From assembly GCF_000177675.1 (NCBI RefSeq), contig NZ_ADGX01000044.1:1-63257 (forward strand): a stretch of 63,257 nucleotides of DNA, given 5' to 3'. Made by a program: the position numbers and the translations under genes. Positions 42,489 to 50,761 of this stretch are shown in pieces (the stretch's first letter is position 1; every line of letters begins with the position of its first letter). This DNA is from Parafrankia sp. EUN1f. GTDB lineage: Bacteria; Actinomycetota; Actinomycetes; Frankiales; Frankiaceae. The notes beneath the pieces are model-generated. The model was not told the DNA's origin. It made no database searches and was given only the letters and a program-made list of their open reading frames with translations.

Positions 42489-42561
42489 GGCCCCGTCGTC
42501 TAGCGGCCTAGGACGCCGCCCTCTCAAGGCGGTAGCGCCGGTTCGAATCCGGTCGGGGCTA
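42489..42561 (+). tRNA. tRNA-Glu (CTC)
   Basis: Acceptor GGCCCCG (42489-42495) pairs with CGGGGCT (42554-42560), with discriminator A. The anticodon stem CCGCC/GGCGG encloses CTCTCAA with anticodon CTC, and the T-arm has GGTTCGAATCC. TATATT (42469-42474) upstream may be a separate -10 element. Confidence 0.95.
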
Positions 42562-42576
42562 CATTTGAAGTACATC

Positions 42577-42612
42577 AGACGCCAACCTTCGGGTTGGCGT
42601 CTTTCTTTTTCT
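42577..42612 (+). terminator. Terminator of the tRNA unit
   Basis: AGACGCCAACC (42577-42587) and GGTTGGCGTCT (42592-42602) form a perfect 11-bp stem with a TTCG tetraloop, followed by TTCTTTTT. Confidence 0.97.
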
Positions 42613-42698
42613 CCGTCGACGCCAGGCGCCGCTGTCGGCGCCGGCCGCGGGCGAGTGACGTACGTCTCCTTGTCTCCGCGTCGCGTTGTCGTGGAACG

Positions 42699-42735
42699 CG
42701 TCGAGGGCTCCGAGTAGGCCTCGGAGCCCTCGACG
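42699..42735. repeat. Perfect 16-bp hairpin
   Basis: CGTCGAGGGCTCCGAG (42699-42714) is exactly complementary to 42720-42735 around a TAGGC loop. It lies in a gene-poor stretch between the tRNA terminator and the small minus-strand frame. It may terminate transcription arriving from the right. Confidence 0.75.
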
Positions 42736-43467
42736 AGCGCCCGACGGACGCGGAGGTCTGCTGAGCGTGGCGGGGCGTTCCCGGGCCGGCAGGGCGGCAG
42801 GGCGGCGGCGCGGTGGCGGCGGGCAGGCCTGGCCGCGGTGACCTTGCCGGCGTGCGCCGGCCGCGACGCATGCCGCGGGTGGTCCGGGGTGGTCCGGGTG
42901 CTCTGGTTGTCGGTGCTGGGTCCGGTCGGGCTCCGGTCGCCGCGACGGACGACCTACCGGAAGGTGGCGGTGGAGGACTAGTTCTTGGGCGTGGCCCTAG
43001 TCAACGACACGGAGACGAGGCATGGACGCTGGGTGACGGGCCATCGCGCACGGCCGGCAGTTGCACGTGACCGGCCCACCCCAGCCGTGGACGACCTCCG
43101 CGGGCCCTTCGGACCCGTCGACCTGCTCCGAGCCGACGAGACGCAACAGGGGCCGGGGCGCCAACACCCCGCGGACACCGCTCTGGGCGCCATTTACCGC
43201 AGGTTGCGGCGCTGTCTGGGTGATGAGGGCGGTCGCGGTCGCGGTAGTCAGGGCAACTGGGGGCACGTGTCCTCCTTCACGGGCGGCCGTCGGCGAGGCC
43301 ACCTCGCGGACCACAGCCTGTCGGGAATGCCGGCATCTGCGCCATGCCCTTTTGAGCCCCTTACCGGGTGGTGCGGATGGCCTAGTCAAAGCTGGGCATA
43401 GTCGTCATACGACACCACCCGTGCCAGCCATGGCGCTCCGGGACCGGAACGGGGGAAACTTGCTCGG
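42736..43467. other. Gene-poor region between tRNA-Glu and the histidine kinase
   Basis: Apart from the possible small minus-strand gene at 42997-43266, no coding region is convincing. Frames on both strands are Arg/Gly/Pro-rich. TTGACT on the minus strand (43389 to 43384) with GGTAAG 18 bases on could be a promoter for the small gene. Confidence 0.5.
42997..43266 (-). CDS. Possible small protein with Cys-rich C-terminal part
   Basis: An 89-codon frame whose GTG has a very good ribosome site (GAAGGAGG, 5-6 bases upstream) and a promoter-like TTGACT about 120 bases upstream. The peptide starts VPPVALTTATATALITQ and near the end has CNCRPC. It has no recognised family. The Thr/Ala-rich leader-like start and Cys cluster near the C-terminus allow, but do not show, a peptide precursor. 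No modifying enzyme gene is adjacent. The alternative is chance. Confidence 0.35.
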   Translation of the reverse strand: MPPVALTTATATALITQTAPQPAVNGAQSGVRGVLAPRPLLRLVGSEQVDGSEGPAEVVHGWGGPVTCNCRPCAMARHPASMPRLRVVD

Positions 43468-45201
43468 ATGTCCTCCGCCAGCCCCTCCATGCCCGCACGG
43501 GCGCGCCGCCGTCACGGCAGTGCCCATGTAGGGCGCGCCGCCCGGCGGCCCGAGAAGCCTCGGCCGTCCCGGAACCACGCGGCGGATTCCGGGCTGGCCG
43601 CGTCGGGTGTCGACACCACGTCCCGTGGGCCGGTCTCCTGGTTCCCCCGGGGCCGGGGCCTGCCCACGGAGGACTGGGCCGCCCGCCACTCCCTGATGTG
43701 CTGGGTGCTCGCCCTCCACCTGCCGGCGATCGTCGTGTACGGCCTGTGGCGTGACCACAGCCTGCCACACGGTGTCCTGGCCGCCAGCCCGCCCGCGCTG
43801 CTGTTCGGTGCGGCGCTGGTGCCCGGCATGCGCCGGGTGCGGGCCCTCGCGGCGAGCCTGGGGCTGCTGTGCTGCTCCGTCGTCTTCGTGCATCTCTCCG
43901 ACGGCCAGACCGCGATGTACTTCCACTTCTTCGTCGTGGTGGCGCTCATCGCCCTCTACGAGGACTGGACCGTCTACCTGCTGGCGATCGCGTTCGTGTT
44001 CCTGGCCAGCCTGGAGATCGGCGACATCGTCACCGCCGAGGCCGCGGGGCGGATGGAGGACAACGCCCTGGTGCTGGCCGGCCTGCACGCCGGCTTCATC
44101 TGCGCCCTCGCCGGCGCCCAGATGGTCTTCTGGCACTACAACGAGCAGTCCCGCCGGCGGGAGGAGGACTACCGCCAGCAGCTCTACGAGGGCCAGCAGA
44201 GCCTCATGGCCCGGCTGGAGGAGACCGACCGTATCCGCAGCGACCTGGTCGCGACGGTCTCCCACGAGTTCCGGACGCCGCTGACGGGAATCCGCGGCAC
44301 CCTGCTGACCATCCGGCGCCGCCGCGACCGCCTCTCCGACGCCCAGCTCGACGGGATGCTCGACTCCGCCGTCACCTACTCCGACCGCCTGTCCAGGCTG
44401 CTGGAGAACATGCTGACGGCGGCGACCGCCACCGGAACCGACGACAACACCGTCGCCGACCTACCCGAGGTGGTCCGGGACGTCATCGCCGGCCTGACCT
44501 ATGCCGGCAACAGCGTCACCGTGGACCTGCCGCCCCAGCTCTCCGTGCGGATGGCCCGCCAGGCCCTCCACCAGGTCGTCGCGAACCTGGTGGACAACGC
44601 GCTCGTGCACTCCTGGCCGGGCGCGCCGGTGCGGCTCATCGCGGGCCGGGTCGGCGACGAGGTGGTGCTCCGGGTGCGCAACCCCGGGCCGGACCTCGAT
44701 CCGGCGACCATCCGCCAGCTCTTCGAGCCGTTCACCCAACGGGACGGGACGGCTACCCGCCAGACCGACGGTGCCGGGATGGGGCTCTACGTCGTGCGGC
44801 GCCTGGTCGAGGTGCACGGTGGCCGTCTTCGGATGTCCTCGGAGAACGGCGAGATCATCGTCGAGGTCGACCTGTGGGCAGCCTCGCCGGCCGCCGCCAC
44901 GGGTGCCGCGGAGCCAGCTCCCATGCCGGTTCCGATGCCTCTCCCGCGCAGTCTGCGCACCCGGGGCGACCTGCCCGACCCGCCGGCTCTGCCCGCGGGC
45001 TCCGGAGCTCTGCTCCGGCCCCGGGGTGGCCCTTCCGGCAGCGGCGCGGGCTCACAGGTGCCGACCCCGACGCCGGCGAACTTCCCCAAGCCGTCCTCCG
45101 CCCGGCTGCCCGCCGTACCCCCGGCTCCGCCGGGCCCGCGGGCAGCAGCCGAGCCGGCGCAGGGGTGGCCGTCATCGCTGCCCGCCGACTGGGTTGGCTG
45201 A
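43468..45201 (+). CDS. Orphan sensor histidine kinase
   Basis: 577 residues. The N-terminal half has about five to six membrane helices (for example FFVVVALIALYEDWTVYLLAIAF). A coiled linker follows, then HisKA with the phospho-acceptor His266 (VSHEFRTPLTG), and an ATPase domain with N-box NLVDNALVHS and GAGMGLYVVRRLVEVHGG. The last ~110 residues are a Pro-rich tail. No response regulator is adjacent. The ATG follows GGGGGAA by about 10 bases. The signal is unknown; the membrane domain suggests a membrane-borne or small lipophilic cue (inference). Confidence 0.9.
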   Translation: MSSASPSMPARARRRHGSAHVGRAARRPEKPRPSRNHAADSGLAASGVDTTSRGPVSWFPRGRGLPTEDWAARHSLMCWVLALHLPAIVVYGLWRDHSLPHGVLAASPPALLFGAALVPGMRRVRALAASLGLLCCSVVFVHLSDGQTAMYFHFFVVVALIALYEDWTVYLLAIAFVFLASLEIGDIVTAEAAGRMEDNALVLAGLHAGFICALAGAQMVFWHYNEQSRRREEDYRQQLYEGQQSLMARLEETDRIRSDLVATVSHEFRTPLTGIRGTLLTIRRRRDRLSDAQLDGMLDSAVTYSDRLSRLLENMLTAATATGTDDNTVADLPEVVRDVIAGLTYAGNSVTVDLPPQLSVRMARQALHQVVANLVDNALVHSWPGAPVRLIAGRVGDEVVLRVRNPGPDLDPATIRQLFEPFTQRDGTATRQTDGAGMGLYVVRRLVEVHGGRLRMSSENGEIIVEVDLWAASPAAATGAAEPAPMPVPMPLPRSLRTRGDLPDPPALPAGSGALLRPRGGPSGSGAGSQVPTPTPANFPKPSSARLPAVPPAPPGPRAAAEPAQGWPSSLPADWVG

Positions 45202-45208
45202 CTCTGCC

Positions 45209-45350
45209 GTCTGTCAGCCCGGCCGTCTGTCAGCCCGGCCGCCTGTCAGCCCGGCCGCCTGTCAGCCCGGCCGTCTGTCAGCCCGGCCGTCTGTCAGCCC
45301 GGCCGTCTGTCAGCCCGGCCGTCTGTCAGCCCGGCCGTCTGTCAGCCCGC
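45209..45350 (+). repeat. Nine-copy 16-bp tandem array
   Basis: G(T/C)CTGTCAGCCCGGCC is repeated head to tail eight times plus a partial ninth, starting 8 bases after the histidine kinase stop. Copies 3 and 4 carry GCC in place of GTC; the others are identical. There are no spacers, so it is not a CRISPR. Such arrays vary in copy number by slippage. Confidence 0.95.
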
Positions 45351-45455
45351 GGAGCGGCGCCGGGCTGGTGCCGCCCCGCCGGTGTGACAGGGGTCGGGCG
45401 ATCTACTCGGCTACGGCGATCTACTCGGCCACGATGCCCCACGCACGAGCGCGAT

Positions 45456-45527
45456 CCTTGCTACCGGAGAAAACCTGAGGATTTTGGTCTCTGGAACGAC
45501 CAAGATCCTCAACACTCAGAGTCGAAG
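45456..45527. repeat. Palindromic repeat family, copy 2
   Basis: TTGCTACCGGA leads into CTGAGGATTTTGGTC (45476-45489), matched with one mismatch by GACCAAGATCCTCA (45498-45511), the two arms being separated by about 8 bases containing TGGAAC. It lies between the histidine kinase and the Ser/Thr kinase stop and partly overlaps the latter's end. It may also serve as a terminator between convergent genes. Confidence 0.85.
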
Positions 45528-47843
45528 CCTCGAGTTGCCGCAGTGGCTGGCGTTGCTACCGGACAAGATCTGAGGATCCCGGTTGCCAGAACGACCAAAA
45601 TCCTCAGATCTTCGAGCCGGCGCGGCCGGCGTCACGGGCGGGCGCAGGAGGACGGCGCCCGTCAGGTTCGGATGCCCGTCAGGTTCTGGGGCCGTCGTCA
45701 CCGGGGCGCTTGTCACCGGGGCCGGGGCCGGTGACGCGAGACACTTCGGCTCCAGCCAGACGTTCTCGCCCTTGTGCTTCATGGTGCCGGCCGAGGGGGT
45801 GGTACCGGCCGCGGTGGTGCCGGTTCCCCACTGGCAGCCGCCCCCGCCGTCCAGAACGCCAAGCCCCGCGCCGGTCAGCGTGCTGCGGGCCGCGCTGAGC
45901 GAGCTGCCGGCGACGGACGGGACCTCGACGCAGTCCGTGGCCTGCACGGTCAGTGTGACCTTCGTGGAGACCGGGACGACGCTGCCGGCGTTGGGGCTCT
46001 GACCGAGCACGATCCCGCCGCTCTTGCCCTTCTGGCAGGTCTCGCTGGTCGCGACGTTCGTGAAGCCCTTGCCGCTCAGTGCGCTCGTCGCGGCTGACTT
46101 GCTCTGGCCCGTCACGTCGGGGACGGTCCCGTCCTTGGCCGTCGGCGAGGCGGAGGCGCTCGCGGTCGCGCTCGGGGAGGCCGTCCCGGACTGGGTGGCG
46201 CTGGCGCCGGGCGAGGTGCTCTGGCCGGGACGGCTGGATGCGGTGCCGCGCGCCGCGCCGGTGGAGCGCCCGTCCGTGCCGGCGGCCGGCGGGGCCATGC
46301 CCGGCGGCATCGGGCTGCCGCCGGGAAGGGTCGCGACCGCGGACGGGTCGGTGAGTATCTGCTGGTTGCCGTCCGCGGTCAGGGCGGTGTCGTTGCCTCC
46401 GGCGGCGGCCAGCGCCCAGCCACCGGCTCCGGCGACGAGGGCCACGACCAGTCCGGCACCGGCCGCGATGCGGCTGCGGCGGCGGCGGTCGGCCGCCGAA
46501 CGGCCGCTGGGTGCGCCCGCTCCCGGCGGTCCCGCGGGTGCGGAATCCTTGCTCTTCGAGATCACCGTGTTGCGGTCGGAGGCCGAGCCCGCCGAACGCG
46601 CGGGAACCCGGACCGCGGGCTGGGCCCCGGTGGCGGCGTCGGACCAGTCGGCGCCGGCGCCCGGGCCGGTCCCGGCACCAGCGCGGTCCGGCCGCACGGG
46701 CGGCATCCCGGCGATCTGCGTGTGCGCCGCGGCATCCCAGTCGGCGCGGGCCGGTGGAATGCCGGCGACCTGGGTGTGCGCGGCGTCGTTCCAACCGGTG
46801 TGGGCGCCGGTCGCGTCCCCACCGGCGGCGAGCAGGCTGGTCGCGGCGACGGGGGCGATCCCACCGACCTGGGTGAGCGCGGCGTCGAAGGCGGCGTCGC
46901 GTCCCGCGGCCGTGCCGTGCCGACGTCCGGCTGCGCCCGATCGGCTGGCAGCGCCGGGTCGCTCGGCCCGGTCGATCCGGGTGGTGTGGTTGTTGTTGCC
47001 GGAGTCCTGGTCGAAGTCGTGGTCGCGGTCGTCGTCCTCGAGGGCGTCGAGCAGGTCCTCCGCCGCGTCCGCCGCGGTGGCCGGGCGTTGCTTCGGCGAC
47101 TTCGCGAGCATCGAGGCCAGGACGTCCCAGACCGCCGCCGGCACACCCTGGATGGGCAGCGGCTGCTCCTCGCGGTGCGCCCGCATCAGGTCGGCGGGAT
47201 GCGCGTGGTCGAACGGGGGACTGCCGGCGATGAGCTCGTAGAGCACGACTCCGGCGGCGTAGATGTCCACCGAAGGTGTCGGTGGGACGTCGTCCGCCAG
47301 CTCGGGTGCCATGTAGAGCGGGGTCCCGATCGGGCCGGTCAGTGATGCCCGGCCCGGGGTGTGGATCATGCGGGCCACGCCGAAGTCGGTGAGCCGCACG
47401 TAGGGACGACGCGGATCCGAGGTGTCGATGAGCACGTTCTCGGGCTTGACGTCGCGGTGGATGATGCCCGCGTCGTGCACGCTGTCGAGCGCCCACAGCA
47501 GGCCGATGACGAGGCGGGCGGCCTCGGTCACCGGGCGTGGGCCGCTCTGGTCGAGGTGCGCGCGCAGGTCGATGCCCTCGACGAGGTCCATCACGATTGC
47601 CAGCGTGCCGGGCTCCTTGATCAGGTCCCGCACCCGCACCAGTTCGGGGCTGTCAAGCTGCACCAGGAGGTCGCATTCGCGGAGGAACCGGTCGACGACC
47701 TCCGGATCATGCGCGAGTTCCGGCCGGAGAACCTTGATAGCCACCGGCTCCCCGTCGGGGACGTGGGCCCCGCGCCAGACCTGGCCGGCAGTGCCCTGCC
47801 CGATCAACTCGTGCAGGACGTACCGCGAACCCAGTTTGCGCAC
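45516..47843 (-). CDS. Membrane Ser/Thr protein kinase with two PASTA-like domains
   Basis: 775 residues. A Hanks-type kinase domain has Lys37 (VAIKVL), HRD 129-131 and DFG 153-155. A cytoplasmic linker contains three TQ(V/I)xGI-type repeats. A membrane helix at about 457-482 is followed by a Ser/Thr-rich stalk and two PASTA-like domains (from TVPDVTGQSKSAATSALSG and from VEVPSVAGSSLSAARSTL), each with a pair-forming Cys. PASTA kinases sense peptidoglycan fragments and control cell wall growth and division. GTG 47843 follows GGGGGAAAGG; the frame stays open upstream to 48530 but is Arg-rich there. The last ~32 residues come from palindromic repeat copy 3 and its flank. Confidence 0.9.
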   Translation of the reverse strand: MRKLGSRYVLHELIGQGTAGQVWRGAHVPDGEPVAIKVLRPELAHDPEVVDRFLRECDLLVQLDSPELVRVRDLIKEPGTLAIVMDLVEGIDLRAHLDQSGPRPVTEAARLVIGLLWALDSVHDAGIIHRDVKPENVLIDTSDPRRPYVRLTDFGVARMIHTPGRASLTGPIGTPLYMAPELADDVPPTPSVDIYAAGVVLYELIAGSPPFDHAHPADLMRAHREEQPLPIQGVPAAVWDVLASMLAKSPKQRPATAADAAEDLLDALEDDDRDHDFDQDSGNNNHTTRIDRAERPGAASRSGAAGRRHGTAAGRDAAFDAALTQVGGIAPVAATSLLAAGGDATGAHTGWNDAAHTQVAGIPPARADWDAAAHTQIAGMPPVRPDRAGAGTGPGAGADWSDAATGAQPAVRVPARSAGSASDRNTVISKSKDSAPAGPPGAGAPSGRSAADRRRRSRIAAGAGLVVALVAGAGGWALAAAGGNDTALTADGNQQILTDPSAVATLPGGSPMPPGMAPPAAGTDGRSTGAARGTASSRPGQSTSPGASATQSGTASPSATASASASPTAKDGTVPDVTGQSKSAATSALSGKGFTNVATSETCQKGKSGGIVLGQSPNAGSVVPVSTKVTLTVQATDCVEVPSVAGSSLSAARSTLTGAGLGVLDGGGGCQWGTGTTAAGTTPSAGTMKHKGENVWLEPKCLASPAPAPVTSAPVTTAPEPDGHPNLTGAVLLRPPVTPAAPARRSEDFGRSGNRDPQILSGSNASHCGNSRLRL
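45551..45613. repeat. Palindromic repeat family, copy 3 (within a coding region)
   Basis: TTGCTACCGGACAAGATCTG leads into GAGGAT (from 45572), and the right arm GACCAAAATCCTCAGATCTT spans 45593-45612. The outer 13 bases are perfectly paired. This copy is read in frame as the C-terminal tail of the Ser/Thr kinase. Confidence 0.88.
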
Positions 47844-48282
47844 TGCGCCTTTCCCCCTTTGACTGCCGTGGGGAGCCTGACCGGTGTGAGCCTGCGCCCC
47901 GTCGTGACGGGGACCCGGCAACCGCAGCGCGCCGACGTGCCTGCCGTCGCTGGGATTGCGCATGGCCACTGGCGCCGCGTCCGACCGGAGCGATCGGCCT
48001 GGAAGCACATCGGGCCGGGCACTCGCAGCCCCGGCCGGAAACCGCGGAGCCACGGTCAGGCCGAACCGTGCGACATCCATGTCCGTGGGTGGACAACCGC
48101 TCGGAAACATCGATCCTGACTGTTGACCACCAAAGGCTACGACGTCGCATCTCACCCGGTTGCGTCGGGGTCCCGCTGACGCTTGCCGCTGTGGCTGGAT
48201 TGCGCTCCGCCATGCCCGCAGGTGGTGTTCACGGCGAGAATCCAGTGATTTTCCTGTGTGTTCGCGGACCGGCATTCTCCGG
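47844..48282. other. Upstream region of the Ser/Thr kinase gene
   Basis: Open but unprotein-like (Arg/Pro/Ser-rich) on the minus strand. TAGCCT on the minus strand (48139 to 48134) is a possible -10 element, which would give an untranslated leader of about 280 bases. Nothing else is recognised. Confidence 0.4.
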
Positions 48283-49059
48283 CTATCCATCGTGACTTCG
48301 GGTACTTTCCCGGGGGGTCGCGTTCTGATCGTCGGGATGCGGCGGGCGCGGCGCAACCGGCGCGCGCGGCGCTGACAGCTGCCGGGCCGCGGCGACGACG
48401 ACCGGGCCGTGGCGCCGTCCCGGCGACCGGGTGAGCCGTTCGACCGGTCCGGAAAGCGACACCGCGGCGACCAGGCCCGATCCGTCGAAGACCGGGGCTG
48501 ACACCGAGGCCAGGCCGGGCTCGCGCTCACCGACGCTCTCCGCCCAGCCGCGCCGGCGCACCCTGGCCAGGATGTCCGGGGCGAACGTGGCGCGGGCCAG
48601 CAGATCGGGCTCGGCGGCGTCGGTGAAGGCGAGGAGGACCTGCGCGCCCGATCCGGCGGTCATCGGCAGGGTCGCGCCGACCGGCACGGTGTCGCGAAGG
48701 CCGGCGGAGCGTTCCGCCGCGGCGACGCACACCCGGACCGGGCCGCGCCGAACGTAGAGCTGGGTACTCTCGCCGGTCTCGTCGCGCAGGGCGGTCAGAA
48801 TCTTGCCGGCCGCGTCCAGCATCTCCCAGGGCAGCGCGGCGGGGCTGCCGGCGGCGAGCCGAGGTCCGGGAACAAAACGCCCGGCCGCGTCGCGTGCCAG
48901 CAGCCGGTGGACCTCCAGAGCGCTGGCGAGCCGGTGGGCGGTGGCTCGGCTCAACCCGGTCTGGGCGACGAGGTCGCGCAGGTCGGCCGGGCCATGCTCC
49001 ACAGCGGTCAGAACCAGGGCGGCCTTGTCCAGCACGCCGACGCCGCTACTATGTTCCAT
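48283..49059 (-). CDS. ndgR: IclR family regulator, NdgR type
   Basis: 258 residues. The N-terminus SSGVGVLDKAALVLTAVEHGP and HTH (LSRATAHRLASALEVHRLL) match the NdgR/LtbR group of actinobacteria. The ligand domain has CVAAAERSAGLRDTVPVG and RRRGWAESVGEREPGLASVSAPV. NdgR-type regulators control leuCD and other amino-acid genes; here leuC is divergent, with the shared 220-base region as control site. The C-terminal ~25 residues are a variable Pro/Arg tail. An ACTATG-TTC-CATAGT palindrome covers its own start codon. Confidence 0.92.
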   Translation of the reverse strand: MEHSSGVGVLDKAALVLTAVEHGPADLRDLVAQTGLSRATAHRLASALEVHRLLARDAAGRFVPGPRLAAGSPAALPWEMLDAAGKILTALRDETGESTQLYVRRGPVRVCVAAAERSAGLRDTVPVGATLPMTAGSGAQVLLAFTDAAEPDLLARATFAPDILARVRRRGWAESVGEREPGLASVSAPVFDGSGLVAAVSLSGPVERLTRSPGRRHGPVVVAAARQLSAPRAPVAPRPPHPDDQNATPRESTRSHDG

Positions 49060-49062
49060 AGT
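49048..49062. promoter_or_regulatory. Palindrome over the ndgR start codon, possible operator
   Basis: ACTATG TTC CATAGT is a perfect 6-bp inverted repeat with a 3-base centre, overlapping the ndgR ATG. IclR regulators bind short palindromes in this position. The sequence does not closely match a published NdgR site that I can recall, so the operator call is inference. Confidence 0.45.
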
Positions 49063-49085
49063 CTGATACTGCCATCCCAAAGTAT

Positions 49086-49133
49086 GAGATGTCGCAGGAG
49101 TGAGATGTCTCGGGAGCGGGATGTCTCAGGGGC
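49086..49133. repeat. 16-bp tandem repeats in the leuC-ndgR promoter region
   Basis: Three imperfect copies of GAGATGTCTCGGGAGC (with changes such as GTCGCAGGAGT and GTCTCAGGGGC) and the start of a fourth follow head to tail. A 16-base period inside a regulator-controlled promoter may present repeated half-sites or may be neutral slippage. Confidence 0.75.
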
Positions 49134-49279
49134 GGGATGGCGTAGGCAAGGCGCGTGGGAAACCACGAAGCGGAAAACCAGCCGAGCGGGAGACCAGGCG
49201 ACCGCCTCCCGCGGCGCAGTCATGACACCGGGATTCGAGCAGCGTGGGCCCGGCTCACGCGAGAGAGGGAGTGGGGCCA

Positions 49280-50677
49280 ATGGGGCGCACACTCGCGGAG
49301 AAGGTCTGGGACGCACACGTCGTCCGCCGCGCCGACGGAGAGCCGGACCTGCTCTACATCGACCTGCACCTCGTCCACGAGGTCACGTCGCCGCAGGCGT
49401 TCGAAGCCCTGCGGCTGGCCGGCCGGCCGGTCCGGCGGCCCGACCTGACGATCGCCACCGAGGACCACAACGTCCCTACGACCGACACCCTGCTCCCGAT
49501 CGCGGACCCGGTGTCGCGAGCGCAGGTGGAGGCGCTGCGCAAGAACTGCGCCGACTTCGGTGTCCGCCTGTTCCCGATGAATGACCCGGGGCAGGGAATC
49601 GTTCACGTGGTCGGCCCGCAGCTGGGCCTGTCCGAGCCCGGGATGACGATCGTCTGTGGTGACAGCCACACCTCGACCCACGGCGCCTTCGGCGCGCTGG
49701 CGTTCGGCATCGGCACGAGCCAGGTCGAGCACGTGCTGGCAACCCAGACCCTGCCGCAGCGCCGGCCGAAGACGATGGCCGTCACCGTGCAGGGCGAGCT
49801 GCCGGCCGGGGTCACCGCCAAGGACCTGATCCTCGCGGTGATCGCCAGGATCGGCACGGGCGGCGGCGCCGGCTATGTCATCGAGTACCGCGGCGAGGCC
49901 GTGCGCGCGCTGTCGATGGAAGGCCGGATGACGGTCTGCAACATGTCCATCGAGGCCGGTGCGCGGGCCGGCATGATCGCCCCGGACGAGACGACCTTCG
50001 AGTATCTGAAGGGGCGTCCGAACGCGCCGCAGGGGGCCGACTGGGACGCCGCCGTCGCCTACTGGCGGACCCTGGCGACCGACGACGACGCGACCTTCGA
50101 CCACGAGGTGGTCATCGACGCGCCGAGCCTGAGCCCCTACGTCACCTGGGGAACGAACCCCGGCCAGGCGGCGCCGCTGAACACCGCCATCCCGGACCCG
50201 GCCGACTACGGCGACGCGGCGGCGAAGGCCTCGGTGGAGCGGGCCCTGGCCTACATGGGTCTCACACCCGGCGCGCCGCTGAGCGACGTCGCCGTCGACA
50301 CCGTCTTCATCGGCTCCTGCACCAACGGCCGGCTCTCCGACCTGCGTGCCGCCGCCGAGGTGCTGCGCGGGCGGCAGGTGGCCGACGGGCTGCGCGTCCT
50401 GATCGTCCCCGGTTCGATGGAGGTCAAGGCACAGGCCGAGGCCGAGGGCCTGGACGAGGTGTTCCGCGCGGCGGGCGCCGACTGGCGCAGCGCGGGCTGC
50501 TCGATGTGCCTGGGCATGAACCCGGACACCCTGTCGCCGGGGGAGCGCAGCGCGTCGACGTCGAACCGCAACTTCGAAGGCCGCCAGGGCCCCGGGGGGC
50601 GCACCCACCTGGTGTCGCCGGAGGTTGCCGCCGCCACCGCGGTGACCGGCCGCCTGACCGCTCCCGCCGACCTGTAG
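49280..50677 (+). CDS. leuC: 3-isopropylmalate dehydratase large subunit
   Basis: An Fe-S aconitase-type isomerase of leucine synthesis (465 aa). Substrate blocks [10 protein letters not shown] and [13 protein letters not shown] are intact. The three [4Fe-4S] cysteines lie in GSCTNGR and [11 protein letters not shown] 49280 has GAGGGAG 8 bases upstream. It is divergent from ndgR and followed by leuD. Confidence 0.97.
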   Translation: MGRTLAEKVWDAHVVRRADGEPDLLYIDLHLVHEVTSPQAFEALRLAGRPVRRPDLTIATEDHNVPTTDTLLPIADPVSRAQVEALRKNCADFGVRLFPMNDPGQGIVHVVGPQLGLSEPGMTIVCGDSHTSTHGAFGALAFGIGTSQVEHVLATQTLPQRRPKTMAVTVQGELPAGVTAKDLILAVIARIGTGGGAGYVIEYRGEAVRALSMEGRMTVCNMSIEAGARAGMIAPDETTFEYLKGRPNAPQGADWDAAVAYWRTLATDDDATFDHEVVIDAPSLSPYVTWGTNPGQAAPLNTAIPDPADYGDAAAKASVERALAYMGLTPGAPLSDVAVDTVFIGSCTNGRLSDLRAAAEVLRGRQVADGLRVLIVPGSMEVKAQAEAEGLDEVFRAAGADWRSAGCSMCLGMNPDTLSPGERSASTSNRNFEGRQGPGGRTHLVSPEVAAATAVTGRLTAPADL

Positions 50678-50716
50678 CCGTCCGCACCGACCTGTAGCCG
50701 CCTGCACACAGCGACT

Positions 50717-50746
50717 TTCGAACGAAGCCGTTCGAACGATTTCGAA
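50717..50746. repeat. Three TTCGAA boxes between leuC and leuD
   Basis: TTCGAA occurs at 50717, 50731 and 50741, two of them followed by CGA. They can form small alternative hairpins just before the leuD ribosome site. The leuC stop region also repeats ACCTGTAGCCG. A function is not established. Confidence 0.6.
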
Positions 50747-50761
50747 GGGGACGTGCCTGTC

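Noticed and set aside
45209-45350. CRISPR array
   Set aside because: The repeats are contiguous with no spacers, and no cas gene is nearby.
43869-45734. 621-codon plus-strand frame overlapping the histidine kinase in another frame
   Set aside because: Arg/Pro/Gly-rich, covers the tandem array, no domains; the kinase frame has H-, N- and G-box motifs.
47844-48530. N-terminal extension of the Ser/Thr kinase up to 48530
   Set aside because: Arg-rich and unlike any kinase N-terminus. GTG 47843 with a strong ribosome site directly precedes the kinase domain.
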